Positions 40,238-49,525 of a DNA stretch of 64,000 nucleotides are shown piece by piece. The notes beneath the pieces were generated by a model. That model ran no database searches, was not told the origin of the DNA, and worked only from the letters and a program-made list of their open reading frames with translations. The position numbers and the translations under genes are program-made. Where the stretch lies: assembly GCA_910578115.1 (NCBI GenBank), contig CAJTPO010000023.1, forward strand, positions 1 through 64,000. The letters are read 5' to 3'. The DNA is from an uncultured Lachnospiraceae bacterium (GTDB lineage Bacteria; Bacillota; Clostridia; Lachnospirales; Lachnospiraceae). Every line of letters begins with the position of its first letter. Positions within the stretch are counted from its first letter, which is position 1.

Positions 40238-43200
40238 CCCGGTCTTCTACCGTGGCAATGCTGCTGTCAGACGTAGCCCAGACCACAGTCGGATTAGCTA
40301 TCGCTTCCCCGGAATCTGCCGTTAACGTGGCCGTAAGCGTCCGTCTCTCTTCCCTTTCGACAAGAGCAAGCGTAAGACTTGTTTCATTCAGCTTGATTCC
40401 CTTCACATGATTGATCTGATACACTTTCTTCTGAATCTTAAAAGAATATGTTTTCGTTCCACCATAATTTCCCGTTCCGCGCAGGGTCACCTTCGCCGTA
40501 CCTGCTTTGACATTATTCTTATATCCTGCCTCTACAATTTCAAAACAGTCTTCTTCTGTTATTTCGTTTCTATCATTCTTTGCATCGGCACTGGAAGCGT
40601 AAACGTGAATATCGCTCCGCGACAATTTAATCTCCTCACCGGTATACTCCTGCGGATCAATGACAAATTTCAGCCTGCCGATGTTCTTTTCGTATATCCG
40701 ATAACTGCCGGTGATCGAAGAATTCTCGTAATAACCTTTTCCATGCACCGTCACCGTCACATCAGTGCCCGCTTTCGGAAGTTCCCCGCTTTCCATACCT
40801 CTATAGGTATACACAGGCTCATCGTCATAATCCACTCCCGCCTTCAATTTCTTACCGTTCCCGTCCGTAATCACAATCTTTGATTTCCATGCGCTTTGCT
40901 TCGCACTTTCCGGCTTATCCTCTATGGACATGGTCGCCTTCGAGATATCGCCCATAGTCACATTAAGCTGTACGGTTTTCGTATAGCCCTTATAATTTCC
41001 CTTGCCGGTGATCTCACAGCTCATGACCGCCCCCGGTGTCTTATTATCCAGCAGTTTTACCGTATAATCCGTTTTATTCTTCAATATATTTCTGTCCTGA
41101 TCCCTGATGGTGAACTCCGGCTCCGCACCGCCCTTTTGATACGCCACCGCAGGCATTGTCCCCTGCTTCGTTACGTTCTTCCCCCAGACGATCTCCAAAT
41201 TCTCCTTGTTGGGTTTGATTTCATATTTCAGCTTAAGCGTTCCCTTATATCTTCCTTTACCGGTAAACGTGGCCGTCACTCTTCCGGCTTTCCTGGCATT
41301 GCCGTATTTTACGGTATAATCTTCGCCTTCCGTAAGCTCCTCTTTCCCTTCTCCAAATGTCAGCACACCCGTTTTTCCCTGGAAAATGCCACCGTTCTTA
41401 TCCACCTCTTTCTGAGAAAAAGTGAAGCTTTCCTTCCAGTTGTCTCCCACCGCAGCCTCGGCAATATTCCTGTCACCCACCATTTTCAAATTTACTTTTT
41501 TGCAGCCGCGGTAACCGGCCGCCCTTCCGGCTGCGGAAGGGTATACTGTCACATAGGCTCCCTCTATCCCATTTGCACAGACTTCATGATCATAGAGACT
41601 TGAATCCAGTACCTGACCGCTCACCTTGACCTGCCTGATCGTCACTTCCGATTTGGACAAAGCTGTCCCACGGTACTCATATTGTTTCTGCTCCAGTGCC
41701 ACCGATGCGGAATTGAAGCTGCGGCTTTTATCCTCCAGCACAACAAGCTGCATCTGAAAAGATCCTGTATAATTGCCGATTCCGTTCACGGTATAATGAT
41801 AAACTTCTCCCGCCTGATAAGAATCTCCTTTATTGTAATCCGCAGGCAGCGTCGTATAATCACAGACAAAATCTTTATTGGCCGCCAGTTTTTTCTTACC
41901 AGACGTCAGCGCCGGCGCCGGTATCTTCAAATTCACACTGTAAGGAACCGTCTGTTCATACCCCGGCGAATCATTGTCCTGATCCATACCATAGCCGTCA
42001 ATATTATTGATATCCATGGGTTTGATGGCATAAAACAGCGTCACAGTGCCGCTGTACTGCCCTTTCAGCTTTATGGTAACGCTTGGCGCATTAATTGCAT
42101 CACAGCCGGCAGCATTGATGTTATTCTTGTAGCTCAGCGTATAATCCGTCTTTTCTTTTAGAAGAGTTTCTTTGTGATAGACCCGGATGTTCTGCATGAT
42201 CTTCTGCCCCGTATATACAAACTCATCACTTTCCTTCCGGAATCCGGCCACCCGGATATCACCCGAAAGATCCAGCAGTTTATTATTCGTATCCGCTGCC
42301 TGTACAACGTCTACACTGACGGCTGCCGTCTTACCGCGGCAGACTGCCGTAATCTTTGCATATCCTTCCGCCACTGCCGTAATCTCACCGTTCTCATTTA
42401 CCTTGGCGACGGATTCGTCACTGCTGTCCCACGTAATCCTGACCGGAGTATTTTCCGGTATTGTCGTCGCTGTCACCTGCTGCGTTTCGCCCGGCTCCAT
42501 GATAAGACTCGTTGGATTTAACAGCAGTTCACCGATCTGTTCCTCCATCACCGGTTCTGCCTCGCTGCCTGACTCTTCCGTTATTTCCTCTGTTTCAGGT
42601 TCCGCCTGCTCCCTGTCGCCGACCGGCTCTGTCTCCTCTGCACCGACTTCCTCTCCCGGCAGCGTATCGTCCTGTACCTCTCCCGGCTCCATATTTTCCC
42701 CATCGGAGTCATCATTCTGGCTTCCATCCGCCAAAACTTCCTCCGCCTCCGCCGCATCGTCCGGTGTCATCTCGTTCTCCCCGGGCAGAAACGGTACGGT
42801 AGTCGCCGCATAAAATGTTCCCCGCTGCTCTTCTTCCGTTCCCAAATAGTAAGCGGCCCTGATATAGTAGTCATATTCTCCGCCATCTGCCGGCGTCTCC
42901 GGAATAAGCTCCACCGTTTTACGGCAGCCGCTCTCCTCTTCCTTCTCTTTCATCGTGAAATAAGGACAATCAGCCACAGCTTCAAAACCGATCCAGTCCT
43001 CTTCCTCATTGAGCAGGCTGGGACTGCCGGCTGACATTCCTTTCTCCCCGCGCAGAATGCTCCAGCACAGCGTGCCATTCTCCACATTTTCCGGTATTCC
43101 GTCTATACCGTAATTGACAAAGAGAAGCAGACTGTCCGTCGATGTAAAAGATATCGGCTGATCGTATACAAATTCAGGATCATCCGGATCCGAAAGGTCC

Positions 43201-43628
43201 TCCCAATCGGGAATCGTCTCTCCCTTTTTAATCTGTCCGATATGTAACTCCGGTAATTCTGCCTTTTCATCTTCCTGCTTCCCTGTCCCGTTTTCCAGGT
43301 CAGTGTCATTACCGGAAATCGTCTCCTTATCTGAAACTGCCTCACTGTCTGCAGATGTCTCATCCTCCGAAACCGTTCCGTCATCCGAGATCCCCTCACG
43401 CTCCAAAACCGTTCCCTCATCCGAGACAGGCTCCTCCTCAGCCGGTGCTTCCTCCTGCATCACATTCTCCGTTTCCTCTGACGTCGGACTCTCTACATGA
43501 TTCTCAGAGACCGACATCGCTGCTGTTGTATCGCCATACTCTGTCGCAAACGCAGAAATGCTGCCGCAATCGCTGAATGCTATTGCTAAAGTGAGTATAA
43601 ATGCGATCCACCTTTTCCTGTTCCACAT
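40134..43628 (-). CDS. 5' part of frameshifted surface protein with Ig-like repeats
   Basis: The N-terminus is a signal peptide (RKRWIAFILTLAIAFSDCGSISAFA) followed by a Glu/Ser-rich region of about 110 residues, a domain of unknown type, and another acidic stretch. From about residue 360 come a Big_2 domain and a series of repeats of about 90 residues with patterns such as GKGRYKGTLKLKYEIKP, GKGNYKGYTKTVQL and GTGNYGGTKTYSFKI, known from Clostridial cell-surface proteins. About 32 out-of-frame residues follow the frameshift near 40230-40245. No sorting signal is seen in either part. Confidence 0.75.
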   Translation of the reverse strand: MWNRKRWIAFILTLAIAFSDCGSISAFATEYGDTTAAMSVSENHVESPTSEETENVMQEEAPAEEEPVSDEGTVLEREGISDDGTVSEDETSADSEAVSDKETISGNDTDLENGTGKQEDEKAELPELHIGQIKKGETIPDWEDLSDPDDPEFVYDQPISFTSTDSLLLFVNYGIDGIPENVENGTLCWSILRGEKGMSAGSPSLLNEEEDWIGFEAVADCPYFTMKEKEEESGCRKTVELIPETPADGGEYDYYIRAAYYLGTEEEQRGTFYAATTVPFLPGENEMTPDDAAEAEEVLADGSQNDDSDGENMEPGEVQDDTLPGEEVGAEETEPVGDREQAEPETEEITEESGSEAEPVMEEQIGELLLNPTSLIMEPGETQQVTATTIPENTPVRITWDSSDESVAKVNENGEITAVAEGYAKITAVCRGKTAAVSVDVVQAADTNNKLLDLSGDIRVAGFRKESDEFVYTGQKIMQNIRVYHKETLLKEKTDYTLSYKNNINAAGCDAINAPSVTIKLKGQYSGTVTLFYAIKPMDINNIDGYGMDQDNDSPGYEQTVPYSVNLKIPAPALTSGKKKLAANKDFVCDYTTLPADYNKGDSYQAGEVYHYTVNGIGNYTGSFQMQLVVLEDKSRSFNSASVALEQKQYEYRGTALSKSEVTIRQVKVSGQVLDSSLYDHEVCANGIEGAYVTVYPSAAGRAAGYRGCKKVNLKMVGDRNIAEAAVGDNWKESFTFSQKEVDKNGGIFQGKTGVLTFGEGKEELTEGEDYTVKYGNARKAGRVTATFTGKGRYKGTLKLKYEIKPNKENLEIVWGKNVTKQGTMPAVAYQKGGAEPEFTIRDQDRNILKNKTDYTVKLLDNKTPGAVMSCEITGKGNYKGYTKTVQLNVTMGDISKATMSIEDKPESAKQSAWKSKIVITDGNGKKLKAGVDYDDEPVYTYRGMESGELPKAGTDVTVTVHGKGYYENSSITGSYRIYEKNIGRLKFVIDPQEYTGEEIKLSRSDIHVYASSADAKNDRNEITEEDCFEIVEAGYKNNVKAGTAKVTLRGTGNYGGTKTYSFKIQKKVYQINHVKGIKLNETSLTLALVEREERRTLTATLTADSGEAIANPTVVWATSDSSIATVEDRGVHDVTAGRRYHAQERRKCNDNGDDTGGQQEGAV

Positions 43629-43777
43629 GATCCTGATTCCTCCTCACATTCCTCATATCCTTTATGTCCGGATAGATTATAGCACAAAATAAAAATAACC
43701 GGAAGCAAAACAAGCCCCGACACCTCTGTGCGGACTCTCTCCACTCCGGCAAATATAGAAAAAACTGCAATATAAAA

Positions 43778-43848
43778 AGCGGGTGATGGGAATCGAACCC
43801 ACGTATCCAGCTTGGAAGGCTGGTGTTCTACCATTGAACTACACCCGC
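43778..43848 (-). tRNA. tRNA-Gly (UCC)
   Basis: Acceptor GCGGGTG/CACCCGC with discriminator T. The anticodon stem CCAGC/GCTGG encloses CTTCCAA, so the anticodon is TCC. Confidence 0.95.
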
Positions 43849-43885
43849 ATGTAAATATTATCCACTTAACTGTCTATAACCTGCG

Positions 43886-43960
43886 TCGGGGTGACAGGAT
43901 TCGAACCTGCGACCTCCTGGTCCCAAACCAGGCGCTCTAGCCAAGCTGAGCCACACCCCG
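43886..43960 (-). tRNA. tRNA-Pro (UGG)
   Basis: Acceptor CGGGGTG/CACCCCG with discriminator A. The anticodon stem CCTGG/CCAGG encloses TTTGGGA, so the anticodon is TGG. Confidence 0.95.
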
Positions 43961-44060
43961 AAATATACCTGTGACTGCTCCCTTCACAACGCAAGTTACA
44001 TTATATATTACGGACCACTTTCCTGTCAACCGGTTTTTCTCTTTTTCGGAAATTTACTGC

Positions 44061-44543
44061 TCATCCGAGATAGTTGATGGTATAATGAGCCTCTCCCTCT
44101 CTGTCTATCTCCATGATCACATAACTCGGCTTCCGGTTCTCCTGCCGCGGATAGCTGATGCTCCCCGGATTGACCAGTGTAATATCGTCCTGTATCTCCA
44201 CCACCGGCTTATGGGTATGCCCGCACATTACAATATCCGCCTTTCTCGCCCTGGCTTCCTCCTTGATGATCTCACTGTTCATGGATATATAATAATTATG
44301 ACCATGTGTCAGCCACACCCTGTACTGCCCTATCATAAATTCCTTCTCCCGGGGAAGCTCCGAGAAGAAGTCATTGTTGCCCTGAACCATCTCCACCGGA
44401 CATTCTGCCGCTTTGGAGATCAGCACCTCGCTGCCTTCCACATCCCCACAATGTATCACCATATCAAGCGGTGCCGTTTTCTCCACCACTTTCAGAAAAT
44501 TTCTGTTGTTTCTATGCGTATCACTTACGATCAATATCTTCAT
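44061..44543 (-). CDS. YfcE/MJ0936-type metallophosphodiesterase
   Basis: 160 aa from the third of three closely spaced ATGs; the family normally begins MKILIVSDTH, which fits ATG 44543, although the ribosome binding site is weak. The metal ligands are all visible: SDTH, HCGDVEG, GNND, THGH and CGHTHKP. These small enzymes hydrolyse phosphodiesters with Mn2+; the natural substrate is often unknown. It follows the RdgB-like gene by 24 bases, a gene order common in Clostridia. Confidence 0.92.
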   Translation of the reverse strand: MKILIVSDTHRNNRNFLKVVEKTAPLDMVIHCGDVEGSEVLISKAAECPVEMVQGNNDFFSELPREKEFMIGQYRVWLTHGHNYYISMNSEIIKEEARARKADIVMCGHTHKPVVEIQDDITLVNPGSISYPRQENRKPSYVIMEIDREGEAHYTINYLG

Positions 44544-44567
44544 GCGCATCCCCATAATGTCTGTCTC

Positions 44568-45179
44568 TTATTCAGCCAGCTTTATCTCCAGTTGCTCTTT
44601 CATCGCCGCTAATGCCCGTGCTCTGTGACTGATACGGTTCTTCTCTTCAACGCTCAGCTCTGCAGTCGTGCAGCCATACTCCGGTACGTAGAAGATCGGA
44701 TCATAACCGAACCCGTTATTTCCCTTCTCCTCATAGTCGATCCGGCCCTCGATCACACCCCTGGTGGTGATTACCTCTCCTCCCGGCAGGGCTGCCGCAA
44801 TGGCACACACAAATCTGGCCGTTCTCTTATTATCGGGCACACCTTCCAGTCTGTCAATCAAATTTTTATTTTTTACACAATAGGGTGTATCCTCTCCCAT
44901 ATATCTGGCTGAATAGATCCCCGGTTCTCTGTTCAGATAGTCCACTTCCAGTCCGGAATCATCCGCCAGCACGATCGCTTCCGCCTGCGCAGCCGCTGCT
45001 GCCACCGCTTTCGCCTTGATCACCGCATTTTCTTCAAAGGTAGCTCCGTCCTCCACGATATCGGCATCAATTCCCGCTTCCTTCATAGACAGAACGTCCG
45101 CATTTATATCCCGAAGTATCTCCCTGACCTCACGCATCTTTCCTTCATTTCCTGTTGCAAATATGATCCTTCTCTTCAT
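44568..45179 (-). CDS. rdgB: XTP/dITP pyrophosphatase (RdgB/HAM1)
   Basis: 203 aa from ATG 45179 behind AGAGGAATCGGT. IIFATGNEGKMREVREIL at the start, LADDSGLEVDYLNREPGIYSARY in the middle and GFGYDPIFYVPE with SHRARAL near the end are all family signatures. The enzyme removes ITP, dITP and XTP from the nucleotide pool and so prevents their use in nucleic acids. It is followed by the phosphodiesterase gene in one operon. Confidence 0.95.
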   Translation of the reverse strand: MKRRIIFATGNEGKMREVREILRDINADVLSMKEAGIDADIVEDGATFEENAVIKAKAVAAAAAQAEAIVLADDSGLEVDYLNREPGIYSARYMGEDTPYCVKNKNLIDRLEGVPDNKRTARFVCAIAAALPGGEVITTRGVIEGRIDYEEKGNNGFGYDPIFYVPEYGCTTAELSVEEKNRISHRARALAAMKEQLEIKLAE

Positions 45180-45291
45180 ACCGATTCCTCTTCTTTCCCT
45201 GCTGCCCACCGTGGGCATACCTCATACCTGTATCTCTCCGCCTGCGCGGCCATGCTCAGGCCACGGATCTCATATCACATGCGATCATTCT

Positions 45292-46353
45292 CTACCGCTC
45301 ATACGCTTTCAAAACCGCCTGGTAGATCCCCTCTGCGATACGCTGTATATAGTCTTCCCTCTGCAGCAGAATCGCCTCCTGGCCGTTGGTAAGATACCCC
45401 ACCTTAACAGCAGCAGCCGGGACTGTCGCCTCACTGATGACTGTATCGGTCTGCTCCGCTTCCAGCAGTCCTCCGGCCTTGCCGCTGATCGCGGTCACCA
45501 CCTCCCGCTCCAAAAGATCCGCCAGCTCCACACTGCCAAACCCGGGAATAAAGAACTGACTGTTATAAACGGTTTCCGTTCCGTACTTCTTGCTGCTCTT
45601 GTCACTTCCGACCTCAATGCGGATCAACATATCAGCCTTGGTATCCTCTGCCAGTCTGACACGATATTCCGCCTCCGGATTGCTGTCGTCCATTCTCGTA
45701 TAATAGACCTTGATATCCGTCTCGTCCAGCTTCGCCTTCAAAGCCTTCGCGATATTTAATGTAATGTCCTTGGCCGCTATATCATCCGTTACAACCCCGG
45801 TATCTTCCTTCCCATAAGCCGGGTCTATCACCACGATCTTTTCATAGACCTCCTTCGGCGGTACAAACTCGATATAAAGCGTATTATCCTCAAAAATACT
45901 GCGATACTCAAAAACATCCGTCAGCTTAAAGCGAAGGCAGATCCTCTTTCGCTCCACCTCAAAATTTCCTTCCACCACCGCCTCGCAGCTGCCATAGACA
46001 CCATTGCTCTCATAAAAGGATTCCTGTCCGGACATCTTCTCCGGCTCAATGCTCACCCACAGTTCCCTGTCCATATAGTGATTCTCTACCGTCACTTCTT
46101 CGACGCGCACATCCGGCGGTACTGGCACACAGAAATAGTTCGTCTTCCCGCTGTTTCGATCGATCACAATACGGTTTCCGTCTTCCACTGCCCCATGTTC
46201 CGGCCGCCCTTCCGCCGCCTGCACCACTTCATCCTGTGCCAGATCCGCAACAACAGCGATCTTATTTGCACAGTAGTGCAGCATAATCCCCATCGCCACT
46301 GCCACAAACAACGAACAGAGTACCGTCGTCTTTTTCATCAAATCATTCTGCAT
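45292..46353 (-). CDS. amidase_3-fold protein lacking zinc ligands
   Basis: 353 aa. An N-terminal membrane anchor at residues 8-28 is followed by a strand-rich AMIN-like region to about 165. The C-terminal domain from KIVVIDPAYGKEDTG has the N-acetylmuramoyl-L-alanine amidase fold, but the catalytic pattern is altered. The first zinc histidine (normally DPGHGG) is Y180, and the second (normally SIHAN) is E247 in LIRIEVG. The scaffold TRMDDSNPEAEYRVRLAE and YLTNGQEA is retained. It probably no longer cleaves peptidoglycan and may bind it or regulate an active enzyme. Its start overlaps the methyltransferase stop. Confidence 0.82.
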   Translation of the reverse strand: MQNDLMKKTTVLCSLFVAVAMGIMLHYCANKIAVVADLAQDEVVQAAEGRPEHGAVEDGNRIVIDRNSGKTNYFCVPVPPDVRVEEVTVENHYMDRELWVSIEPEKMSGQESFYESNGVYGSCEAVVEGNFEVERKRICLRFKLTDVFEYRSIFEDNTLYIEFVPPKEVYEKIVVIDPAYGKEDTGVVTDDIAAKDITLNIAKALKAKLDETDIKVYYTRMDDSNPEAEYRVRLAEDTKADMLIRIEVGSDKSSKKYGTETVYNSQFFIPGFGSVELADLLEREVVTAISGKAGGLLEAEQTDTVISEATVPAAAVKVGYLTNGQEAILLQREDYIQRIAEGIYQAVLKAYER

Positions 46354-47504
46354 TATCTTCTTCTACCCCCAGTCGGCTTCGGTCCCGCAAACTGATAGAA
46401 ATAAGTTTTCATCATGCCATTGTACAGCTTTCTGTTCTTATCCGCCTTTCTGCCGATCGCCTGCTCCGCTTTCTCATAGGAAGTGATCAGATACATGGAC
46501 CAGCTGTCCAGCATGCGGTACCGTTCACCGATCGTACCATACAGCCCCGCAAGATTCTTCTTATCCTCCAATCGCTCACCGTAAGGCGGATTCGTAATGA
46601 TGAAACCATATTTCTTCGGATGACTCAGCTGTTCCACTCCTCTGCGCTGAAAATGGATCAGCTGCTCCACCCCCGCCAGTCTGGCGTTTGCTCTGGCAAT
46701 CGTCACCATCTCATCATCCATATCATATCCCTGAATATCCGTCTCCACATCCATATCAATCAGCGATTCCGCCTCGTCTGCAGCCCGGTACCAGCATTTT
46801 CTGTCCGCAAGATGACTCCAGGTTTCCGCCGTAAAACTCCGGTTGATCCCCGGCGCCATATTTGCTGCCATCATTGCCGCTTCTATGGGAATGGTCCCGC
46901 TGCCGCAGAAAGGATCCACCAAAATACGGTCTCTCTTCCACGGTGTGAGCATAATAAGCGCCGCCGCCAGATTCTCGGCGATGGGAGCCTTCGCCGTAAG
47001 CTTTCTGTAGCCGCGTTTGTGCAGGGAATCTCCGGTGGTGTCCAATCCCACCGTCACTTCATCTTTCATCAGGAAGACTCTGACCGGATAGGCATCTCCT
47101 CTCTCGTCAAACCACTCTACGTGATAAGCCGCTTTCATCCGTTCCACCATTGCCTTTTTCATAATAGACTGGATATCGGACGGACTGAACAGCTTACTCT
47201 TCACACTGGCCGCCTTCGCCACCCAGAATTTGCCGTTCTTCGGTATGTAGTGATCCCAGGGAATCGCCTTCGTTCCCTGGAAGAGCTCCTCGAAAGTCTC
47301 CGCATGGAAGCTTCCCACCTTGATCAGGACCCGCTCCGCGGTACGCAGAAAGATATTTGCACGGCACATTGCCTGCACATCCCCCGCAAACGTGATCCGT
47401 CCGTCTTCCACAGACACGATCTCATATCCAAGATCCATGATCTCCTTTTTTAAAACCGACTCCAGACCGAAGTGGCAAGGTACAATATATTCTACTCGTT
47501 CCAT
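46353..47504 (-). CDS. THUMP-domain RNA methyltransferase (RlmL/YpsC-like)
   Basis: 383 aa from ATG 47504 behind GGGGAAA. Residues 1-65 are a ferredoxin-like part and 66-160 a THUMP RNA-binding domain. The catalytic domain has VDPFCGSGTIPIEAAMMAANMAPG for SAM binding and TNPPYGERL as the base-flipping NPPY motif of N2-guanine methyltransferases. It probably modifies 23S rRNA. The stop overlaps the next start (TAATG), so the amidase-like gene is translationally coupled to it. Confidence 0.93.
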   Translation of the reverse strand: MERVEYIVPCHFGLESVLKKEIMDLGYEIVSVEDGRITFAGDVQAMCRANIFLRTAERVLIKVGSFHAETFEELFQGTKAIPWDHYIPKNGKFWVAKAASVKSKLFSPSDIQSIMKKAMVERMKAAYHVEWFDERGDAYPVRVFLMKDEVTVGLDTTGDSLHKRGYRKLTAKAPIAENLAAALIMLTPWKRDRILVDPFCGSGTIPIEAAMMAANMAPGINRSFTAETWSHLADRKCWYRAADEAESLIDMDVETDIQGYDMDDEMVTIARANARLAGVEQLIHFQRRGVEQLSHPKKYGFIITNPPYGERLEDKKNLAGLYGTIGERYRMLDSWSMYLITSYEKAEQAIGRKADKNRKLYNGMMKTYFYQFAGPKPTGGRRR

Positions 47505-47577
47505 TTTCCCCTGTTCCCTTTCAAAACTCACAAACTTCATTCTATACCAAAACACATCAAATAACAATCCAAAACCG

Positions 47578-47614
47578 CAAAAAGCGGTATGATCCAAATA
47601 GACCATACCGCTTT
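47578..47614 (-). terminator. terminator of the Asn/Gln/Ser-rich gene
   Basis: On the minus strand AAAGCGGTATG/CATACCGCTTT pair over 11 bp followed by TT. A second inverted repeat TAAGAGCA/TGCTCTTA lies at 47620-47643, over the stop codon. Confidence 0.75.
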
Positions 47615-47640
47615 CTGTCTAAGAGCACTGCATACTGCTC

Positions 47641-47787
47641 TTAATAGTTGTTCTTCTGGTTGTCCTGCGCGTTGCTTCCGGAACTGTTCTTGGAACTGTT
47701 TTTAGAACTGTTCTGGCTGTTCTGGTTGTTGGTCTTGTCCTGCTGCTTGTCATTCTGAGAATTCTGGTTATAATCATTCTTAGACAT
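47641..47787 (-). CDS. 48-aa Asn/Gln/Ser/Lys-rich protein
   Basis: ATG 47787 follows AGGAGGTATTTGAG; the longer frame is MITE sequence. After MSKNDYNQ the protein is almost only Asn, Gln, Ser and Lys, with repeats such as NSQN and SSKN. It has no hydrophobic core. Such composition resembles gamma-type spore proteins or disordered stress proteins, but no defined family motif is present. Copy B of the MITE-like element lies just upstream and forms its leader. Confidence 0.55.
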   Translation of the reverse strand: MSKNDYNQNSQNDKQQDKTNNQNSQNSSKNSSKNSSGSNAQDNQKNNY

Positions 47788-47809
47788 CTCAAATACCTCC
47801 TGGTTTATT

Positions 47810-47913
47810 TTACAGTTAACGACATTGGAAATCGTGCTTTTGATTCTGCAAAAGCTTCCGTATATGGATTTGGCAGAAACCGGAAACAACAATTGTTATG
47901 TCGTTTACTATAG
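47810..47913. mobile_element. MITE-like element, copy B
   Basis: About 104 bp bounded by ACAGTTAACGACAT and ATGTCGTTTACTATAG, an imperfect terminal inverted repeat. The reverse complement matches copy A at 61411-61515 along its length, including ATGTCGTTAACT at one end and CATATACGG in the middle. It codes for nothing, so it must be moved by another transposase if it is mobile. Confidence 0.7.
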
Positions 47914-48004
47914 TTACAGGAATAGTATTACAGGATCACGTCCAAAATATACAAAAAAATTAATCTATTTTATAAAATCAATCAAACCATATCATTTACA
48001 GCGT

Positions 48005-48478
48005 TCATTTTCGGCCACTGCCCTGGATCACTTTAACGATCAGCAGCACGATCAGAACAGCCATGATCACAGGTGCGAAAAGATACAACAGGGAACTTAC
48101 CACGCCAATGACCAGCATTGTGATCACAACAATGATCAGCATAACAAGCCAGCCCGGCAGCGCCACTCTTCTCACACGGGTATTCTCACCGCGTGTACTG
48201 CCTTCCCGGGCATTCGCACCGACTTCATCGTCATATTCCTGCGCTGCACTGTAAGCGGCACCGGAACGCCTGTTGGCATCCACGATACTTCTTGCAAGCA
48301 GCCTCGGATCGCCAAGCTGCTCCAATATCTCCTCTTCCGTTCTCCCTTTATGGATCTCGGAATCGATATACTCTCTGTAATATCTCACATGTTCCGCAGT
48401 CTGGCTTCCCGAAATACCACCCGCCAGCGCATGCTGTAATTTCATGATAAATTCTTCTTTGTCCATATTGTAGACCAT
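48005..48478 (-). CDS. DUF1700/HAAS-type membrane protein
   Basis: 157 aa from ATG 48478, six bases after GGGG; the ATG four codons later is an alternative. The N-terminus, with DKEEFIMKLQHALAGG and EEEILEQLGDPRLLARSI, is the HAAS signalling fold seen in DUF1700 proteins. A Ser/Arg/Gly-rich linker follows, then two hydrophobic segments at about 107-150. In other Firmicutes such genes are paired with a PadR-type regulator, which is not visible here. Confidence 0.75.
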   Translation of the reverse strand: MVYNMDKEEFIMKLQHALAGGISGSQTAEHVRYYREYIDSEIHKGRTEEEILEQLGDPRLLARSIVDANRRSGAAYSAAQEYDDEVGANAREGSTRGENTRVRRVALPGWLVMLIIVVITMLVIGVVSSLLYLFAPVIMAVLIVLLIVKVIQGSGRK

Positions 48479-48565
48479 GCCTTTCCCCGGCCTTAAGCCT
48501 GTACGTCTGCAAACCGGGCGATGAACAGCCTCCCGATACATTATCCGCCATACAGGCGCATTCTC

Positions 48566-49525
48566 TTACTTAAAGGGGATCACACCGCCGTCATAAGTAT
48601 TATTGATATATTCCGTGATCTCGTCGGATTTCAAGGCATCTACCAGCGCTTTGACCGCCTCGTTACTCTCATTGCCTTCCTTCACCGCGATCACATTCAC
48701 ATAAGTCTTCGCAGCCTCGGAGTCAGCCTGCTCATAGGCAACCGCATCCTTTGCCACGGAAAACCCTGCTTCCATTGCGTAGTTACCGTTCAGGACGACG
48801 AATGCCACCTCGTCCTTAACTCTCGGCACCTGTGCCGCTTCCAGCTCCTGGATCTCGATCTCATTCGGATTGTCAACGATATCTCTCACCGTAGCTTCCA
48901 GGCCTACGCCATCCTTCAAGGTGATAATACCGTTGTCCTGCAGCAGCAGAAGCGCTCTCGCCTCATTGGTCGTATCGTTGGGAACCGCAACGACATCTCC
49001 CTTCTCCAGCGTCGTCAGATCGCTCTTCGTACCGGGATAGATCCCGAAAGGTTCATAGTGAATGCCGCCCGCATTGACCAGATGTGTTCCCTGCTCTTCG
49101 TTAAAAGAATCCAGATAGGGAATATGCTGGAAATAATTGGCATCAAACTCACCGCTCTCCACCACCATATTCGGCTGCACATAGTCGTTAAACACCGTCA
49201 CCTCCAGCGTCCATCCCTGAGCTGCCAAAAGGGGAGCAGCCTGCTCCAGAATCTCCGCATGGGGTGTCGCAGATGCCGCGATCGTAATAGTGCCTTTAGA
49301 CTCCACTGCTTCCTCTCCTGCCGGCTCTTTCGCGTCATCTGCAGGAGCTTCACCCTCCTGCGCTGCCGCATCCTCTTCTGCCGGCGCAGCCTCCTCACCG
49401 CTCTCCGCTTCCGACGCATCCTCCTGTGCCGGCGCTGTTGTCCCTTCATCGGAACCGCCGCACGCCGTCAGCGTGCCAAGGGCAAGGGCTGCCGTTAAAA
49501 TAGCTGCGATAAATCTTTTCTTCAT
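48566..49525 (-). CDS. metQ: methionine ABC transporter substrate-binding lipoprotein
   Basis: 319 aa. The lipobox LTAC ends the signal peptide near residue 22, followed by an acidic tether. TITIAASATPHAEILEQAAPLLAAQGWTLEVTVFNDYVQPN is the opening of the NlpA/MetQ fold, and GIHYEPFGIYPG is another signature. It binds methionine or a close relative outside the membrane. It is the last gene of metN-metI-metQ, with a 210-base gap before it that holds no gene. Confidence 0.95.
   Translation of the reverse strand: MKKRFIAAILTAALALGTLTACGGSDEGTTAPAQEDASEAESGEEAAPAEEDAAAQEGEAPADDAKEPAGEEAVESKGTITIAASATPHAEILEQAAPLLAAQGWTLEVTVFNDYVQPNMVVESGEFDANYFQHIPYLDSFNEEQGTHLVNAGGIHYEPFGIYPGTKSDLTTLEKGDVVAVPNDTTNEARALLLLQDNGIITLKDGVGLEATVRDIVDNPNEIEIQELEAAQVPRVKDEVAFVVLNGNYAMEAGFSVAKDAVAYEQADSEAAKTYVNVIAVKEGNESNEAVKALVDALKSDEITEYINNTYDGGVIPFK

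Noticed and set aside
40407..42161. Several long + strand frames across the giant surface protein gene
   Set aside because: They are rich in Arg, Ile, His and Phe, as expected from reading the reverse of the Lys/Thr/Glu-rich coding strand, and none has a good start site.
47787..47892. An N-terminal extension of the Asn/Gln-rich protein
   Set aside because: The extra 35 codons are MITE sequence, while a perfect AGGAGG lies right before the internal ATG at 47787.
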